DNA of 64,000 bases, from positions 928,894 through 992,893 of the forward strand of contig CM022678.1 of NCBI GenBank assembly GCA_012295275.1. The letters run 5' to 3'. The stretch comes from Chrysomallon squamiferum. Lineage: Eukaryota; Mollusca; Gastropoda; Neomphalida; Peltospiridae. The notes beneath the pieces were generated by a model. The model did not search any database, was not told the origin of the DNA, and was given only the letters and a program-made list of their open reading frames with translations. Positions 1-11,900 of the stretch are shown one piece after another. Every line of letters starts with the position of its first letter. The stretch's first letter is position 1. A program made the translations under genes and the position numbers.

Positions 1-377
1 ATTGTACTGGACTGGTGAAAAACCCACATTATATTATATTATAAACTGAAGATTTAAATTAAAACTAAATTCATGATCATTATACCAGTTACTAAACGTA
101 GTCAAGAGGTTAACAGAAAATTAAGAAATAGAAATAAAAATAAAATGTTATTGCATACACTGCATTCTTGTTTTATTCTGCTTGAATTTTAAATATAGTG
201 TTACTCTCCATGCAGAGATAACACATTGAGGATTAAATATACAGCCACTGTTAGTTGTCTGACAGTATTTTACTAACTTACTAACAGTTTTTATAATACC
301 ACTTTTTTGTATCACTATTCCCACTGTGCTCGTGTAATTTTATTTTTTTAATTATGTTTATTTTTGTTCACACCCAG

Positions 378-548
378 CACTAGGCCAGGCTGTTCAGCTT
401 GCTAAGGAAATCGCAAAACACCCACAGCTGTGTGTGAAGGCAGACAGGCAGTCTGCCTACTACAGCACATTCGATGCCAAAAACACTCTCGATGCCTTCC
501 AGTTTGAGTTTCAGAATGGAAGTAAAGTGTTAGAAGAATCGGTGGAAG
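378..548 (+). CDS. Crotonase-family (enoyl-CoA hydratase/isomerase) gene, penultimate exon
   Basis: The exon follows a pyrimidine-rich tract and CAG acceptor and ends at GAAG|GTAAG in phase 1. The frame reads LGQAVQLAKEIAKHPQLCVK, then DRQSAYY and an acidic helix ending EESVEG. This is the C-terminal helical part of a crotonase-fold protein, where a helix with a conserved xxxPQ.C.K.DR.S pattern packs on the CoA-binding core. The active-site part lies left of the window, so the substrate cannot be told. Positions 1-377 are intron. The family call rests on remembered patterns and the exact subfamily is open. Confidence 0.8.
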
Positions 549-1283
549 GTAAGAAGTCTTATTGTTGTTGTTATATTGTTATTGGTATTTCATTATTATC
601 ATTATTAATGTTATTTACTTGATACAAAACATTATTTGATCAATATTTTCACTAATTGTTTAATAAGTGAGTTTGTTGTATGGGTTTTTGTAAATTTTTA
701 TTGATAGATTATTGTTAATTAGTTGAGTTAAGTCAATAACTTTTTCTAAACTGTTTATCTAAGTTAAAAATGAAAAACCTCCTCACAGTGTTTATGCTTT
801 CTCCACTGTCGCACAGTAAGCTGCTGACATATTTATCCCAGTGCATCTTGAGAAGGATTTGAACTTTGATTTTAAAATGGGAAGTTGTGCAAAAAATGGC
901 ATGGACTAATGCCACAAAAAAAAGAAGAAAAAAATAATTATTAAAAAGTAAAACAGAATAAAAATTACATGTATTTTGGTTAATACTGCACTGGTAAAAT
1001 ATCCACTGCAATACATTTCAGAGACAAAAATTCTGTCTTCAAAATATCCTTAAAATGTTTTTAAATTCAATGTATTCACTGATATAAGAAACACACCAAA
1101 TGACAAAATCTAGTAAACTTAAAAAAAATAAAAATAATTTTAAAAATATTCCATTATCTAATTTCAGAAATTAAAAACAGAATTATTAATAATACATATA
1201 ATATTAATAATAATAATTAACTTTTATTCTGACAAGGCAAATTTTTGTTAAATAGTTCCAACATACATGTCTTTTTTTATCAG

Positions 1284-1351
1284 GTGCTAAAAGATTTGCC
1301 AGTGGTATTGGTCATCATGGAAACTTCAACACAACAAAATCAAAACAATGA
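1284..1351 (+). CDS. Crotonase-family gene, last coding exon
   Basis: After a T-rich tract and CAG, this exon completes the split Gly codon and reads GAKRFASGIGHHGNFNTTKS, then KQ and TGA (1349-1351). The GA-RFA-G-G-HG-F ending is typical of a bacterial-like enoyl-CoA hydratase group, whose proteins end near this point. The phase (1) matches the exon ending at 548, giving a 735-bp intron. No peroxisomal SKL-type signal is seen at the C terminus, so mitochondrial or cytosolic location is undecided. Confidence 0.8.
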
Positions 1352-1992
1352 ATAGAAGCATGAAATTGTGATGTTAAATATGAAATCAGTGACTTGTACA
1401 TTTTTGATGGATGGTAAAAATGAATATTCAGTTTTAATTGTTGACATTTGCTGTTACGTTTCATTTATTTGTAGTTTTTTATTTTGTATTATTATATTTT
1501 TTTTTTCCTGGGGTTTATTATTATTATTATTATTATTATTACTGATGTAAAAAAAAATATGATTTGATATTTTTAATATTGTAACTTTTTTTTTATTAAT
1601 ATCATTAATATTATGATTATTATTTTATGATCAAAAATCTTTTTATGTTGGTAGAATTGTGTGACAGCTTTACTAAAACAATTATGTGATAAAGATGTAT
1701 TTGTTTAGTTGTTGTTGTTGTTTTATTTTACTTTTTATTCTTTTCATGTATATCATCGTACCAATATTATACAGTTATACTGTTATTTTTCACACCACAT
1801 AACTTTTTGGTAAATTTGTCATCATCATCTGAGAGAAATCTGACAAGATGCAGTTTAGATATTTAAATAGATCACAGACAGCTCCATGTTTCTTACAGAT
1901 TTTATAGAAAACTACTTCAGATCATTTTATTAGTGTTTTTAGCAAACCGTCTGAAACAAGGATTTACTGAATGAAAGTGTTATGATTAGTTA

Positions 1993-1998
1993 AATAAA
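1993..1998 (+). terminator. Possible poly(A) signal of the crotonase gene
   Basis: An AATAAA hexamer lies about 640 bp after the stop codon at 1351. Other AT-rich hexamers exist nearby, so the exact 3' end is uncertain. Confidence 0.35.
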
Positions 1999-2571
1999 AC
2001 TTTCAGGAAGCACAACTGTAGATACAGACATACTGTAAAATTAACATGTCAGAATTCATTCAAGTAGTCGTTGTAGTCAGTACTGATATGACAAAGTATA
2101 TATCATGTTATTCATTGTATCATTCAAAGTTGAAATGTTGCTTGAACTGAACATATGAAACTTGTCTGCTTTTATAATTTAATGACGTTCATACTATTTG
2201 TTTAAGTGTTATACATATTTTTTTATGTAATAATATGTTTTGTGACAAATAATTTACATTGCATCTTACAGCAGACAGCTGCATCTTTTCTTGACTCAAT
2301 GCTGGCAGGCACTTTGTACACATCAGTTTTTCTTATACTAAACACAGAACACTTCTTCCCCCTATTACTTATAATCAGTTTCCATTGTATGTGATGAAAT
2401 GTAACTATTAATGATGATTCAAATTGAGTTTCTAGTGAAGACATCAGAATTTGTTTTAAATATAATCACAAAAAATTATAATGTTGTTTATAACTTTCTA
2501 GTGATCAGTTTCTTTATTTCAAATGTAAAACTCTGGCTTATAACTTTTTATTTTTGTTTTATTTTATTTTG

Positions 2572-2613
<42 letters not shown>

Positions 2614-3640
2614 CCATAAGAGGGTAATGCAAAAAAGAATTCAAAAATACTATTTTTGTTTCCTTAACTCAGAACATTTGTTTTCCTTCTCTTGCACCAT
2701 TCACACACAAATAATTGTTTTCAAGTTTGTTTTCTCTTGTAAAGAAGTGAAAAAGAAATCCCTCTAGTTGATTAATAACATAATCCTGTTATCTTGTTCT
2801 AAACAGTTGAATACATGATACAAATATTCCATCAGATGATGCAGGTGTAGTATTTTATTTATTTATTTTTTCCTGCCTCTTCTAATTTGTTCATGGAAGA
2901 AAATTTTATTTTGCAAACAATTTTCAGTTTCTTCTATTACACAAGATATACAGAATGCTTGAAGCATGTTACAATTCTGTCTGTGTAAAGTTAAATTTTG
3001 CTTTTAGAAGACACAAAACTGTAGATACTGACACACTGTAAAAATTACTTACGTTTTGAAGTAATACTAACAATCTTAGCACTTAGCTGCCATCAGTTCT
3101 TCATTATTCATTTACATCTGTAAATGTTCAAATGGTTTGTGAGTTTTTGTTGTTCTTTTTGTCAAATATCCACATTACAGCATCTTGGAACTGAGAGTTG
3201 GATGTTTCTTGATTTCAAAATAACAGATTTTTAATATTAAACACAATATAAAACCTTAATATTTCTAATCATTTTCTCTTATGTGACAATGTTTAACAAG
3301 TACAAATCCAGTTTCTAGTGAAGATGTGAAACTCTATTTTAAATGTAATTACTGATGAGTACAAGTCTGTTTTATAACTTTCTAATGAAGATGTCTGTTT
3401 ATTTTAAATGTAATTATTAATGAGTGCAAGTCTGGTTGGACTGTTTTTTCTTTTGATTTTGTTTGTTTCTTGTTCTTTTTTAATTTCTTTTTTCATGTTC
3501 ATCTTTATATTTGTTTATTATTATTATTATTTTCGTTTATTTATTATTGATTGATTGATTTATTGTTTTGCTTAAAATTCAGTTAGCTGGTTCCATCCAT
3601 TACACAAGTTATACGCAAAATTAGTATAAAAATTATATAG
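1999..3640. other. AT-rich intergenic stretch
   Basis: No coding pattern was seen. It contains a (TA)n run at about 2573-2606 and several diverged copies of a segment near 2470-2500, 3320-3370 and 3380-3430 (a 'gtctgttt...aaatgtaattattaatgagt' theme). The short frames here are low-complexity. Confidence 0.6.
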
Positions 3641-3819
3641 AAGCTGAGTAATTATTAACGCACCAAAAATATGAAATTAAAGGAAATCTATCGATCCATG
3701 AATGAATCGAATTTCACACACACACACACACATATCATTATTTCAGATTACACGAGTTGTAAACTACGAAGGAATCATTAAAGACAGTTAAAACCGTATT
3801 CAATGAAGCAAGACGATAA

Positions 3820-4269
3820 AATGATTAATAAAATACGCAGAGTAGTAATCTTTCCCCAAACCTCAACCTATTTCCCAATTCTCGAGTTCGCCCTGCTTCA
3901 TAGCCGATAAAACTGTTCGCTACATATTCCGCTGGATTTACGTCTGCTTCCGGTCTGAATGTGTCATGTCCGGTGCATGCTTGAATAACGCTGAATGTTT
4001 TTATTTTCACCAACTTACTTGGGCAAATGTTATATTGTTTAACTTTTTAACTTTAATCCGAAGATGTACCCGTCGAGGGATTACTAAAGACTTTAGTAAT
4101 GTCCTGATTGTGTTTAGATGTTGAAAATCATTATTTGTTTCGTCAGCGTAGTGCTGTTGCTATGATTACCCATTTCGATTTTGTAAACTTTAATATTTTT
4201 CTGGATTTCCGTTTACAAAATACTCTTTCATTAGCCAGTTAAAATTACTGTTTACCCTTTACAGTAAAC
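3820..4269 (+). promoter_or_regulatory. Probable promoter and 5' UTR of DNAJC27
   Basis: This block just upstream of the DNAJC27 start is richer in G, C and CpG than its surroundings. It contains an ETS-like CTTCCGG (about 3947-3953). No TATA box is clear. The call is from position and composition only. Confidence 0.35.
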
Positions 4270-4356
4270 ATGTCGAGTTTTACAAAAAGTGGTTTCAAAA
4301 TAAAACAGCCTTTGAGGATTAAAATCATCAGCATGGGAAATGCAGAAGTGGGAAAA
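4270..4356 (+). CDS. DNAJC27: DNAJC27 (RBJ), exon 1
   Basis: The ATG at 4270 opens 29 codons reading MSSFTKSGFKIKQPLRIKII, then SMGNAEVGK, and stops at a GTGATT donor. DNAJC27 is a Rab-like small GTPase with a C-terminal J domain and no prenylation cysteines; in vertebrates it is linked to MEK/ERK signalling. The P loop (GNAEVGKS) is split by intron 1 between K and S. The seven exons give 272 codons, matching the roughly 273-residue vertebrate protein. The start is chosen because LRIKIISMGNAEVGK aligns directly with the vertebrate N-terminal region and the frame opens only shortly before it. Confidence 0.93.
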
Positions 4357-4500
4357 GTGATTATTTATTTATTTAAGTATTTATTATTTGATGATCTAGT
4401 AGATTATATTTTAATCATGTATATGTATGAATAATTTAATATGGAAGAAATTGCAAGTAAATAAACATTAGTTTATCACACAGCAAAGTATTTTAATTAC

Positions 4501-4533
<33 letters not shown>

Positions 4534-4715
4534 TGTTCAGTAAAAACAACAGCTCCAAAAAGTGGTAGAGCAAGATAAATAAGAATGTTTATAATACCCC
4601 TCTAGAGAAAATCAGAAATATGTTAATAAATATTTTTTAAATATTGAATATATATTATGCTATATCAGTAAAATATTATATTAGTTAATACTGTGGACTT
4701 TCTGTTCTCTTTCAG

Positions 4716-4798
4716 AGTTGTATAATAAAAAGATACTGTGAGAAAAGATTTGTACATAAATATCTTGCCACTATTGGCATAGACTATGGAGTGACCAA
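4716..4798 (+). CDS. DNAJC27: DNAJC27, exon 2
   Basis: The acceptor is CTTTCAG and the donor AA|GTAAGA (phase 2). The exon reads SCIIKRYCEKRFVHKYLATI, then GIDYGVT. It supplies the P-loop Ser/Cys and the switch I region (ATIGIDYG), close to vertebrate DNAJC27 and unlike ordinary Rabs, which have a TIG(V/I)DF form. Confidence 0.93.
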
Positions 4799-5160
4799 GT
4801 AAGATTTTTGTTTTTGTTTGTTAATATAATAATTATATGAGTGAGAATGTATGTATGTAATGTTGGGGGTATGTGTGTATATGTGTAAACATCTATCTAT
4901 ACATATATATAAATATAAATACACACACAGTGACACACACAAACATCAGACTTTCAGCTGTTTTCATTTGTATCAGTCAAAAATTTAACACTCATAAAAT
5001 AAACCATTTAACCAATAATTTATTTGTGTGTGTGTGTGTATTTATTTTTTCATTCATTCATTATATAGTTATTGTTTATTCATTTATTTATATATTTATT
5101 TATTTGTATACTTGTTCTTTTGTATTTTTAATTTTAATATTCATTTTATTTTTTTTTCAG

Positions 5161-5230
5161 AATCAGTGTAAAAGACAGAGAAGTGAAAGTAAATATTTTT
5201 GACATGGCTGGACACCCAATATTCTATGAG
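5161..5230 (+). CDS. DNAJC27: DNAJC27, exon 3
   Basis: It follows a long T tract and CAG, enters in phase 2 and ends GAG|GTAAAC. It reads ISVKDREVKVNIFDMAGHPI, then FYE. DMAGH is the G3 (Walker B-like) motif in the form special to DNAJC27, where most Rabs have DTAGQ. Confidence 0.93.
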
Positions 5231-5261
5231 GTAAACTGTGTTTATTTCTTTGTTATTTTGA

Positions 5262-6953
5262 GTTTGTTGTAAGACTGACCAGTGTGCTGTATGACTGACC
5301 AGTGTGCAGTAACACTGACCAGTGTGCTGTAAGACTGACCAGTGTGCTGTAAGACTGACCAGTGTGTTGTAAGACTGACAAGTGTGCTGTATGACTGACA
5401 AGTGTGTTGTAAGACTGACCAGTGTGCTGTATGACTGACAAGTGTGCAGTAAGACTGACCAGTGTGCTGTAAGACTGACCAGTGTGTTGTAAGACTGACC
5501 AGTGTGTTGTAAGACTGACCAGTGTGTTGTAAGACTGACCAGTGTGCTGTAAGACTGACAAGTGTGTTGGATGACTGACCAGTGTGTTGTAAGACTGACC
5601 AGTGTGCTGTAAGACTGACCAGTGTGTTGTAAGACTGACAAGTGTGCTGTAAGACTGACAAGTGTGCTGTAAGACTGACCAGTGTGCTGTAAGACTGACC
5701 AGTGTGCTGTAAGACTGACCAGTGTGTTGTAAGACTGACAAGTGTGCTGTATGACTGACAAGTGTGTTGTAAGACTGACAAGTGTGCTGTATGACTGACC
5801 AGTGTGTTGTAAGACTGACCAGTGTGCTGTATGACTGACAAGTGTGCTGTAAGACTGACAAGTGTGTTGTAAGACTGACCAGTGTGCTGTAAGACTGACC
5901 AGTGTGCTGTAAGACTGACCAGTGTGTTGTAAGACTGACAAGTGTGCTGTATGACTGACAAGTGTGTTGTAAGACTGACCAGTGTGCTGTATGACTGACA
6001 AGTGTGTTGTAAGACTGACCAGTGTGCTGTAAGACTGACCAGTGTGTTGTAAGACTGACCAGTGTGCTGTAAGACTGACGAGTGTGTTGTATGACTGACC
6101 AGTGTGCTGTAAGACTGACCAGTGTGCTGTAAGACTGACTTGTATGACTGACGAGTGTGTTGTATGACTGACCAGTGTGCTCTAAGACTGACAAGTGTGC
6201 TGTATGACTGACCAGTGTGCTGTAAGACTGACGAGTGTGCTGTAAGACTGACCAGTGTGCTGTAAGACTGACGAGTGTGTTGTAAGACTGACGAGTGTGT
6301 TGTAAGACTGACGAGTGTGTTGTAAGACTGACCAGTGTGCTGTAAGACTGACCAGTGTGCTGTAAGACTGACCAGTGTGCTGTAAGACTGACGAGTGTGT
6401 TGTATGACTGACCAGTGTGCTGTAAGACTGACCAGTGTGCTGTAAGACTGACTTGTATGACTGACGAGTGTGTTGTATGACTGACCAGTGTGCTCTAAGA
6501 CTGACAAGTGTGCTGTATGACTGACCAGTGTGCTGTAAGACTGACGAGTGTGCTGTAAGACTGACCAGTGTGCTGTAAGACTGACGAGTGTGCTGTAAGA
6601 CTGACCAGTGTGCTGTAAGACTGACGAGTGTGTTGTAAGACTGACGAGTGTGTTGTAAGACTGACGAGTGTGTTGTAAGACTGACAAGTGTGCTGTAAGA
6701 CTGACCAGTGTGCTGTAAGACTGACCAGTGTGCTGTAAGATTGACAAGTGTGTTGTAAGACTGATCAGTGTGTTGTAAGATTGACAAGTGTGTTGTAAGA
6801 TTGACAAGTGTGTTGTAAGACTGATCAGTGTGTTGTAAGACTGACAAGTGTGTTGTAAGATTGACAAGTGTGTTGTAAGACTGATCAGTGTGTTGTAAGA
6901 CTGACCAGTGTGTTGTAAGACTGACAAGTGCGTTGTAAGACTGACCAGTGTGC
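5262..6953. repeat. 20-bp minisatellite in DNAJC27 intron 3
   Basis: About 84 tandem copies of a 20-bp unit (consensus AGTGTGCTGTAAGACTGACC) differ at a few fixed positions (C/T in GTG(C/T)TG, A/T in A(A/T)GACTG, last base C/A/G). A shortened unit (GACTTGTATGACTG) occurs at 6137 and again at 6450, inside a block repeated with a shift of about 313 bp, so there is higher-order duplication. Because 20 is not a multiple of 3, stop-free frames on the - strand give a 20-residue peptide period. Those frames are not genes. Confidence 0.95.
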
Positions 6954-7058
6954 TGATGAAAACATTACATTCATAAATTGTGTTACAACAATAATTTATG
7001 ACACAAATGATTAAAAATATAAATATGTATAAATGTATAAAGTAAGTATTTACTACAG

Positions 7059-7223
7059 GTTAGAAATGAGTTCTATCGAGACACACAGGGGGCGCTGCTC
7101 GTGTTTGACGTGACAGACAGGTCAAGTTTCGAGGCTCTCGATTCCTGGGTGTCGGAGATGTTGGGGGAGATGGGAGACAAGGCAGAGGCTGAAAACGTTG
7201 TCATATGTGTGTGTGCCAACAAG
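7059..7223 (+). CDS. DNAJC27: DNAJC27, exon 4
   Basis: Acceptor TACTACAG; 55 codons reading VRNEFYRDTQGALLVFDVTD, then RSSFEALDSWVSEML, to VVICVCANK|GTTGTT. It covers switch II and the central sheet, and ends inside the G4 motif (CANK|TD). The donor GTTGTT is weak but phase 0 joins the next exon correctly. Confidence 0.92.
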
Positions 7224-7599
7224 GTTGTTGTTTTTATTATTATCAGATTATTATTATTTTGTTTTGTTTATGGTATTACTAAGTTTTTTCTTTGTTTTTT
7301 TATATATATATATTATTTCACTCAATTATATTTTATTATGCTTTTTATATATTTTATTTATCTTTTTTATTTCATCAATGATACTTTGTGCCTTTTGCCA
7401 TATGTCAATCAGTTAACAATAAATAATGTATTTATTTAATTTATTTATTTTTTATTCTTTATTCTTTATTATTATTATTTTGTTATTATTATTTTAATTT
7501 TATTTTTATTCTGTGAACTGTTCTAGTTAAAACATCATACTTTCAATAATTAAATCAAATAATGTGTCCATTACATATTGTGTATGTCTCTGTGTGTGT

Positions 7600-8160
7600 G
7601 TATTTTTGGATCCAGTGATGTGTTTTCAGACAGACAAGAAGAGGAGTGTGTGTGTGTACGTCTGTGTGGTTGTGTCTGTGTCTGTGTGTGTTTGAATTCA
7701 GTGATGTGTGTTTTCAGACAGTCAAGAAGAGAAGTGTGTGTGTGTGTGTACGTCTGTGTGGTTGTGAGTGTGTGTGTGTGTGTTTGTGTGTTTGAATTCA
7801 GTGATGTGTGTTTTCAGACAGACAAGAAGAGGAGTGTGTGTGTGTGTATGTCTGTGTGTGGTTGTGAGTGTGTGTGTGTCTGTGTGTGTTTGAATTCAGT
7901 GATGTGTGTTTTCAGACAGACAAGAAGAGGAGTGTGTGTGTGTGTACGTCTGTGTGGTTGTGAATGTGTGTGTGTGTGTGTGTTTGAATTCAGTGATGTG
8001 TGTTTTCAGACAGACAAGAAGAGGAGTGTGTGTGTGTGGTTGTGGTTGTGTGTGTGTGTGGTTTGTGTGTGAGTGTGTGTGTGTGGTTGTGTGTGTTTGT
8101 GTGTGGTTGTGTGTGTGTGTGTGTGGTTGTGTGTGTGTGAGTGTGTGTGGTTGTGTGTGA
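7600..8160 (+). repeat. Tandem copies of the exon-5 splice acceptor in DNAJC27 intron 4
   Basis: Five imperfect copies of a block of about 90-100 bp contain TTTTCAG followed by ACAGACAAGAAGAGGAGTGT, the true start of exon 5, then GT-rich filler. Copied exon starts fall at about 7630, 7718, 7818, 7916 and 8010; the true one is at 8196. Copies at 7818 and 8010 are in frame with exon 5, the others are not. None continues into real exon 5 coding sequence. Confidence 0.85.
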
Positions 8161-8195
8161 ATTCAGTGATGTGACATAGTGTGGTGTGTTTTCAG

Positions 8196-8312
8196 ACAGA
8201 CAAGAAGAGGAGTGTGGACGAGGTTGAGGGGAGGATGTGGGCAGACACTCATCACTTCCACTACTTTGAGACATCTGCACAGACAGGCGAGGGTGTCAAC
8301 GATATGTTTAAA
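8196..8312 (+). CDS. DNAJC27: DNAJC27, exon 5
   Basis: 39 codons from TTTTCAG to a GTGAGA donor, reading TDKKRSVDEVEGRMWADTHH, then FHYFETSAQTGEGVNDMFK. TD completes the G4 NKxD-type motif and ETSAQTG is G5. This acceptor, not the five upstream copies, is chosen because only it continues into conserved sequence. Confidence 0.92.
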
Positions 8313-8315
8313 GTG

Positions 8316-10463
8316 AGAAACATCTTCACTTAATTACTAATAGTGTTACTAGTTTTACATCTTCATTTAATTACTAATAGTGTTACTAGTTTTACATCTT
8401 CGCTTAATTACTAATAGTGTTACTAGTTTTACATCTTCGCTTAATTACTAATAGTGTTACTAGTTTTACATCTTCACTTAATTACTAATAGTGTTGTTAT
8501 TTTTACATCTTCACTTAATTACTAATAGTGTTACTAGTTTTACATCTACACTTAATTACTAATAGTGTTGTTATTTTTACATCTTCACTTAATTACTAAT
8601 AGTGTTGTTATTTTTACATCTTCACTTAATTACTAAGTGTTACTTTTTTACATCTTCACTTAATTACTAATAGTGTTGTTATTTTTACATCTTCACTTAA
8701 TTACTAAGTGTTACTATTTTTACATCTTCATTTAATTACTAATAGTGTTACTAGTTTTACATCTTCACTTAATTACTAATAGTGTTACTAGTTTTACATC
8801 TTCACTTAATTACTAATAGTGTTGTTATTTTTACATCTTCACTTAATTACTAATAGTGTTACTAGTTTTACATCTTCACTTAATTACTAATAGTTGTTAT
8901 TTTTACATCTTCACTTAATTACTAATAGTGTTATAGTTTTTTACATCTTCACTTAATTACTAATAGTGTTACTATTTTTACATCTTCACTTAATAACATT
9001 ACTAATAGTGTTACTATTTTTACATCTTCACTTAATAACATTACTAATAGTGTTGTTATTTTTACATCTTTACTTAATAACATTAATAATTGTGTTATTG
9101 TTTTTAATATCTTTACTTATAATTTAATATTAACATTACTTATAGTGTTGTTATTTTTACATCTATACTTAATAACATTATTAATAGTGTTATTGCTTTT
9201 AATATCTTTACTTATAGTTTAATACTAACATTACTTATAGTGTTGTTATTTTTACATCTATACTTAATAACATTACTAATAGTGTTATTGCTTTTTACAC
9301 TTTTACTTAGTTTTATAATAAAATTACTAATAGAATTATTATTTTTATATCTTTACTTATAGTTTAACACTAACATTACTATTAGTGTTATTATTTTTAT
9401 ATCTTTACTTATAGTTTAATACTAACGTTACTATTAGTGTTGTTATTTTTATATCTTTACTTATAGTTTAATACTAACGTTACTATTAGTGTTGTTATTT
9501 TTATATCTTCACTTATAGTGTTATACTAACATTAGTAATAGTGTTATTGTTTTTAATATCTTTATAGTTTAATACTAACATTAGTAATAGTGTTTTTTTT
9601 GTTATATATGCTGTTACTGCTGTTCAGGTACCAACCCAGTCATTCACTGGGTTTCCAGTTATTTTTACATCTTCACTTAATTACTAATAGTGTTGTTATT
9701 TTTACATCTTCACTTAATTACTAATAGTGTTACTATTTTTACATCTTCACTTAATTACTAATAGTTGTTATTTTTACATCTTCACTTAATTACTAATAGT
9801 GTTATAGTTTTTTACATCTTCACTTAATTACTAATAGTGTTACTATTTTTACATCTTCACTTAATTACTAATAGTGTTGTTATTTTTACATCTTCACTTA
9901 ATAACATTACTAATAGTGTTATAGTTTTTTACATCTTCACTTAATTACTAATAGTGTTACTATTTTTACATCTTCACTTAATAACATTACTAATAGTGTT
10001 ACTATTTTTACATCTTCACTTAATAACATTACTAATAGTGTTGTTATTTTTACATCTATACTTAATAACATTACTAATAGTGTTATTGCTTTTTACACTT
10101 TTACTTAGTTTTATAATAAAATTACTAATAGAATTATTATTTTTATATCTTTACTTATAGTTTAACACTAACATTACTATTAGTGTTATTATTTTTATAT
10201 CTTTACTTATAATTTAATACTAACTTTACTATTAGTGTTGTTATTTTTATATCTTTACTTATAGTTTAATACTAACGTTACTATTAGTGTTGTTATTTTT
10301 ATATCTTTACTTATAGTGTTATACTAACATTAGTAATAGTGTTATTGTTTTTAATATCTTTATAGTTTAATACTAACATTAGTAATAGTGTTTTTTTTGT
10401 TATATATGCTGTTACTGCTGTTCAGGTACCAACCCAGTCATTCACTGGGTTTCCAGTTATTTC
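8316..10463. repeat. Minisatellite and 798-bp duplication in DNAJC27 intron 5
   Basis: A unit of about 37-38 bp (theme ACATCTTCACTTAATTACTA plus ATAGTGTTACTAGTTTT) is repeated through most of this stretch, drifting to longer variants with 'cttatagtttaatactaac'. A non-repeat landmark (GTTATATATGCTGTTACTGC, then TGTTCAGGTACCAACCCAG) occurs at 9601 and 10399, showing a 798-bp duplication. Confidence 0.9.
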
Positions 10464-10611
10464 CCCTGCCTTTCCAAAAACAACATCGGTCTTTTTTAAA
10501 ATTTAAACAATTGATTTTAATTTTTTTAGTCTCCTGATAAAAGTTTTATTATTTTTTATGATACTGTTACAATAAATAAATTATAACTGATAATATTATT
10601 TATTACTGCTG

Positions 10612-10646
<35 letters not shown>

Positions 10647-10970
10647 TTTTTTTATTTATTATTATTATTATTCTTACTATGGTTAAAACGTATATTTATG
10701 TGCAAAAATGGAAACAATCTAAATAATCTTGGAATGGGTCAGATTAACAAATACTAAATTTATATTGTACTTTCTTCAGCCTTTTTTCTCAGTGAAGACA
10801 TCAAATAATATACACAATCAGAATCGGAAAATTAGAACAAACGTTCCAGTTACCTAATCATATTTTAATAATTACATAAAGTGACAAGGTACACATATGT
10901 GTATATTCATACTGATACTCAGACAACATAAATGTAACTAAGTTATGGTTTAAAATCGCTGTTGTTTCAG

Positions 10971-11131
10971 ACGCTGTTTGACGGGGTTGTGTCTACCATT
11001 GACAACGGTGGCAGACGTCTGCCTGTTCAGACTCAGCTTGGTTACACCAAGGAGCAGATAGAAGCCATCCACAAACTGAAAAACTCAAAATCTGACTTCG
11101 AACGACTCGGACTTGAGGCCGGAGCCACAAA
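10971..11131 (+). CDS. DNAJC27: DNAJC27, exon 6
   Basis: From TGTTTCAG to ACAAA|GTGAGT (phase 2). It reads TLFDGVVSTIDNGGRRLPVQ, then TQLGYTKEQIEAIHKLKN, SKSDFERLGLEAGATK. This is the linker from the GTPase fold to the J domain; the last part corresponds to helix I and the start of helix II of the J domain, matching the position of vertebrate SWDMLGVKPGAS. Confidence 0.92.
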
Positions 11132-11599
11132 GTGAGTACTCAAATATTTACTCATTTTGGTTTTAATAAATATTATTGATCAAAAATATATAAAGTTAGG
11201 AATATCAGGTCTATAAAGTAGTTCTATATTTATTTTTATTTTTTTTAATCTTTTTTAGTTTGTTCATTTATTTACATTAAACAAAAGGTTAAAAATTAAA
11301 TTATACTTAATTAATCTATTTATTTATTTTTATTCTTTTCCTTTATTATTAATATTATTGTTACTACAGTTCATGTAGTTGATTCTTTGTCAGAATTAAT
11401 TTATAAAGTTAAAAATAAAAATTTATTAATTTACTTTTATGTTAGTGTTTTTAGGTATATAAGTGAATATATGTTCATATGTAGGTGTTTACGTATAATA
11501 ATGTACACACCTATATATATGTGTGTGTGTGTGTGTGTGTATTTAGTATTTGTTTGTTATGTTTGTTTGTTGTGTTTGTTTGTTATGTTTGTTATGTTT

Positions 11600-11900
11600 G
11601 TTTGTTTATTTGTGTGTGTGTATTTGACAGAGATGATGTGAACAAGGCATACAGGAGACTTGCTGTGTTGTTACATCCAGACAAGAGTGTGTTTATGTAT
11701 GTATGTATGTATGTATGTATGTGTTTATTATTTGTTTATGTGTGTGTGTGTGTATTTGACAGAGATGATGTGAACAAGGCGTACAGGAGACTTGCTGTGT
11801 TGTTACATCCAGACAAGAGTGTGTCTATGTATGTATGTATGTATGTATGTATGTATGTGTTTATTATTTGTTTATTTATTTGTGTGTGTGTATTTGACAG
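11600..11900 (+). repeat. Two partial tandem copies of the J-domain exon ahead of the real one
   Basis: Blocks beginning TATTTGACAG, followed by a near-identical copy of the first ~60 nt of exon 7 through HPDKSV, start at 11631 and 11763, with filler of (TATG)n. The real exon starts at 11901. Spacings are 132 and 138 bp, both multiples of 3, and the frame is open from 11631 through to the stop, so use of an earlier acceptor would insert in-frame repeats of the HPD-containing peptide. Confidence 0.9.

Noticed and set aside
3825-4013. 62-codon - strand frame in less AT-rich DNA upstream of DNAJC27
   Set aside because: It uses a non-ATG start and has no recognised pattern. The composition is better explained by a promoter region.
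5141-6927. Long - strand open frames (up to 561 codons) of a 20-residue repeat
   Set aside because: They are translations of the 20-bp minisatellite inside a DNAJC27 intron. All three frames give the same peptide in rotation and there is no start or splice context.
7578-8280. Cys/Val-rich + strand frames and a Thr/His-rich - strand frame
   Set aside because: They come from GT repeats and copied exon-5 starts.
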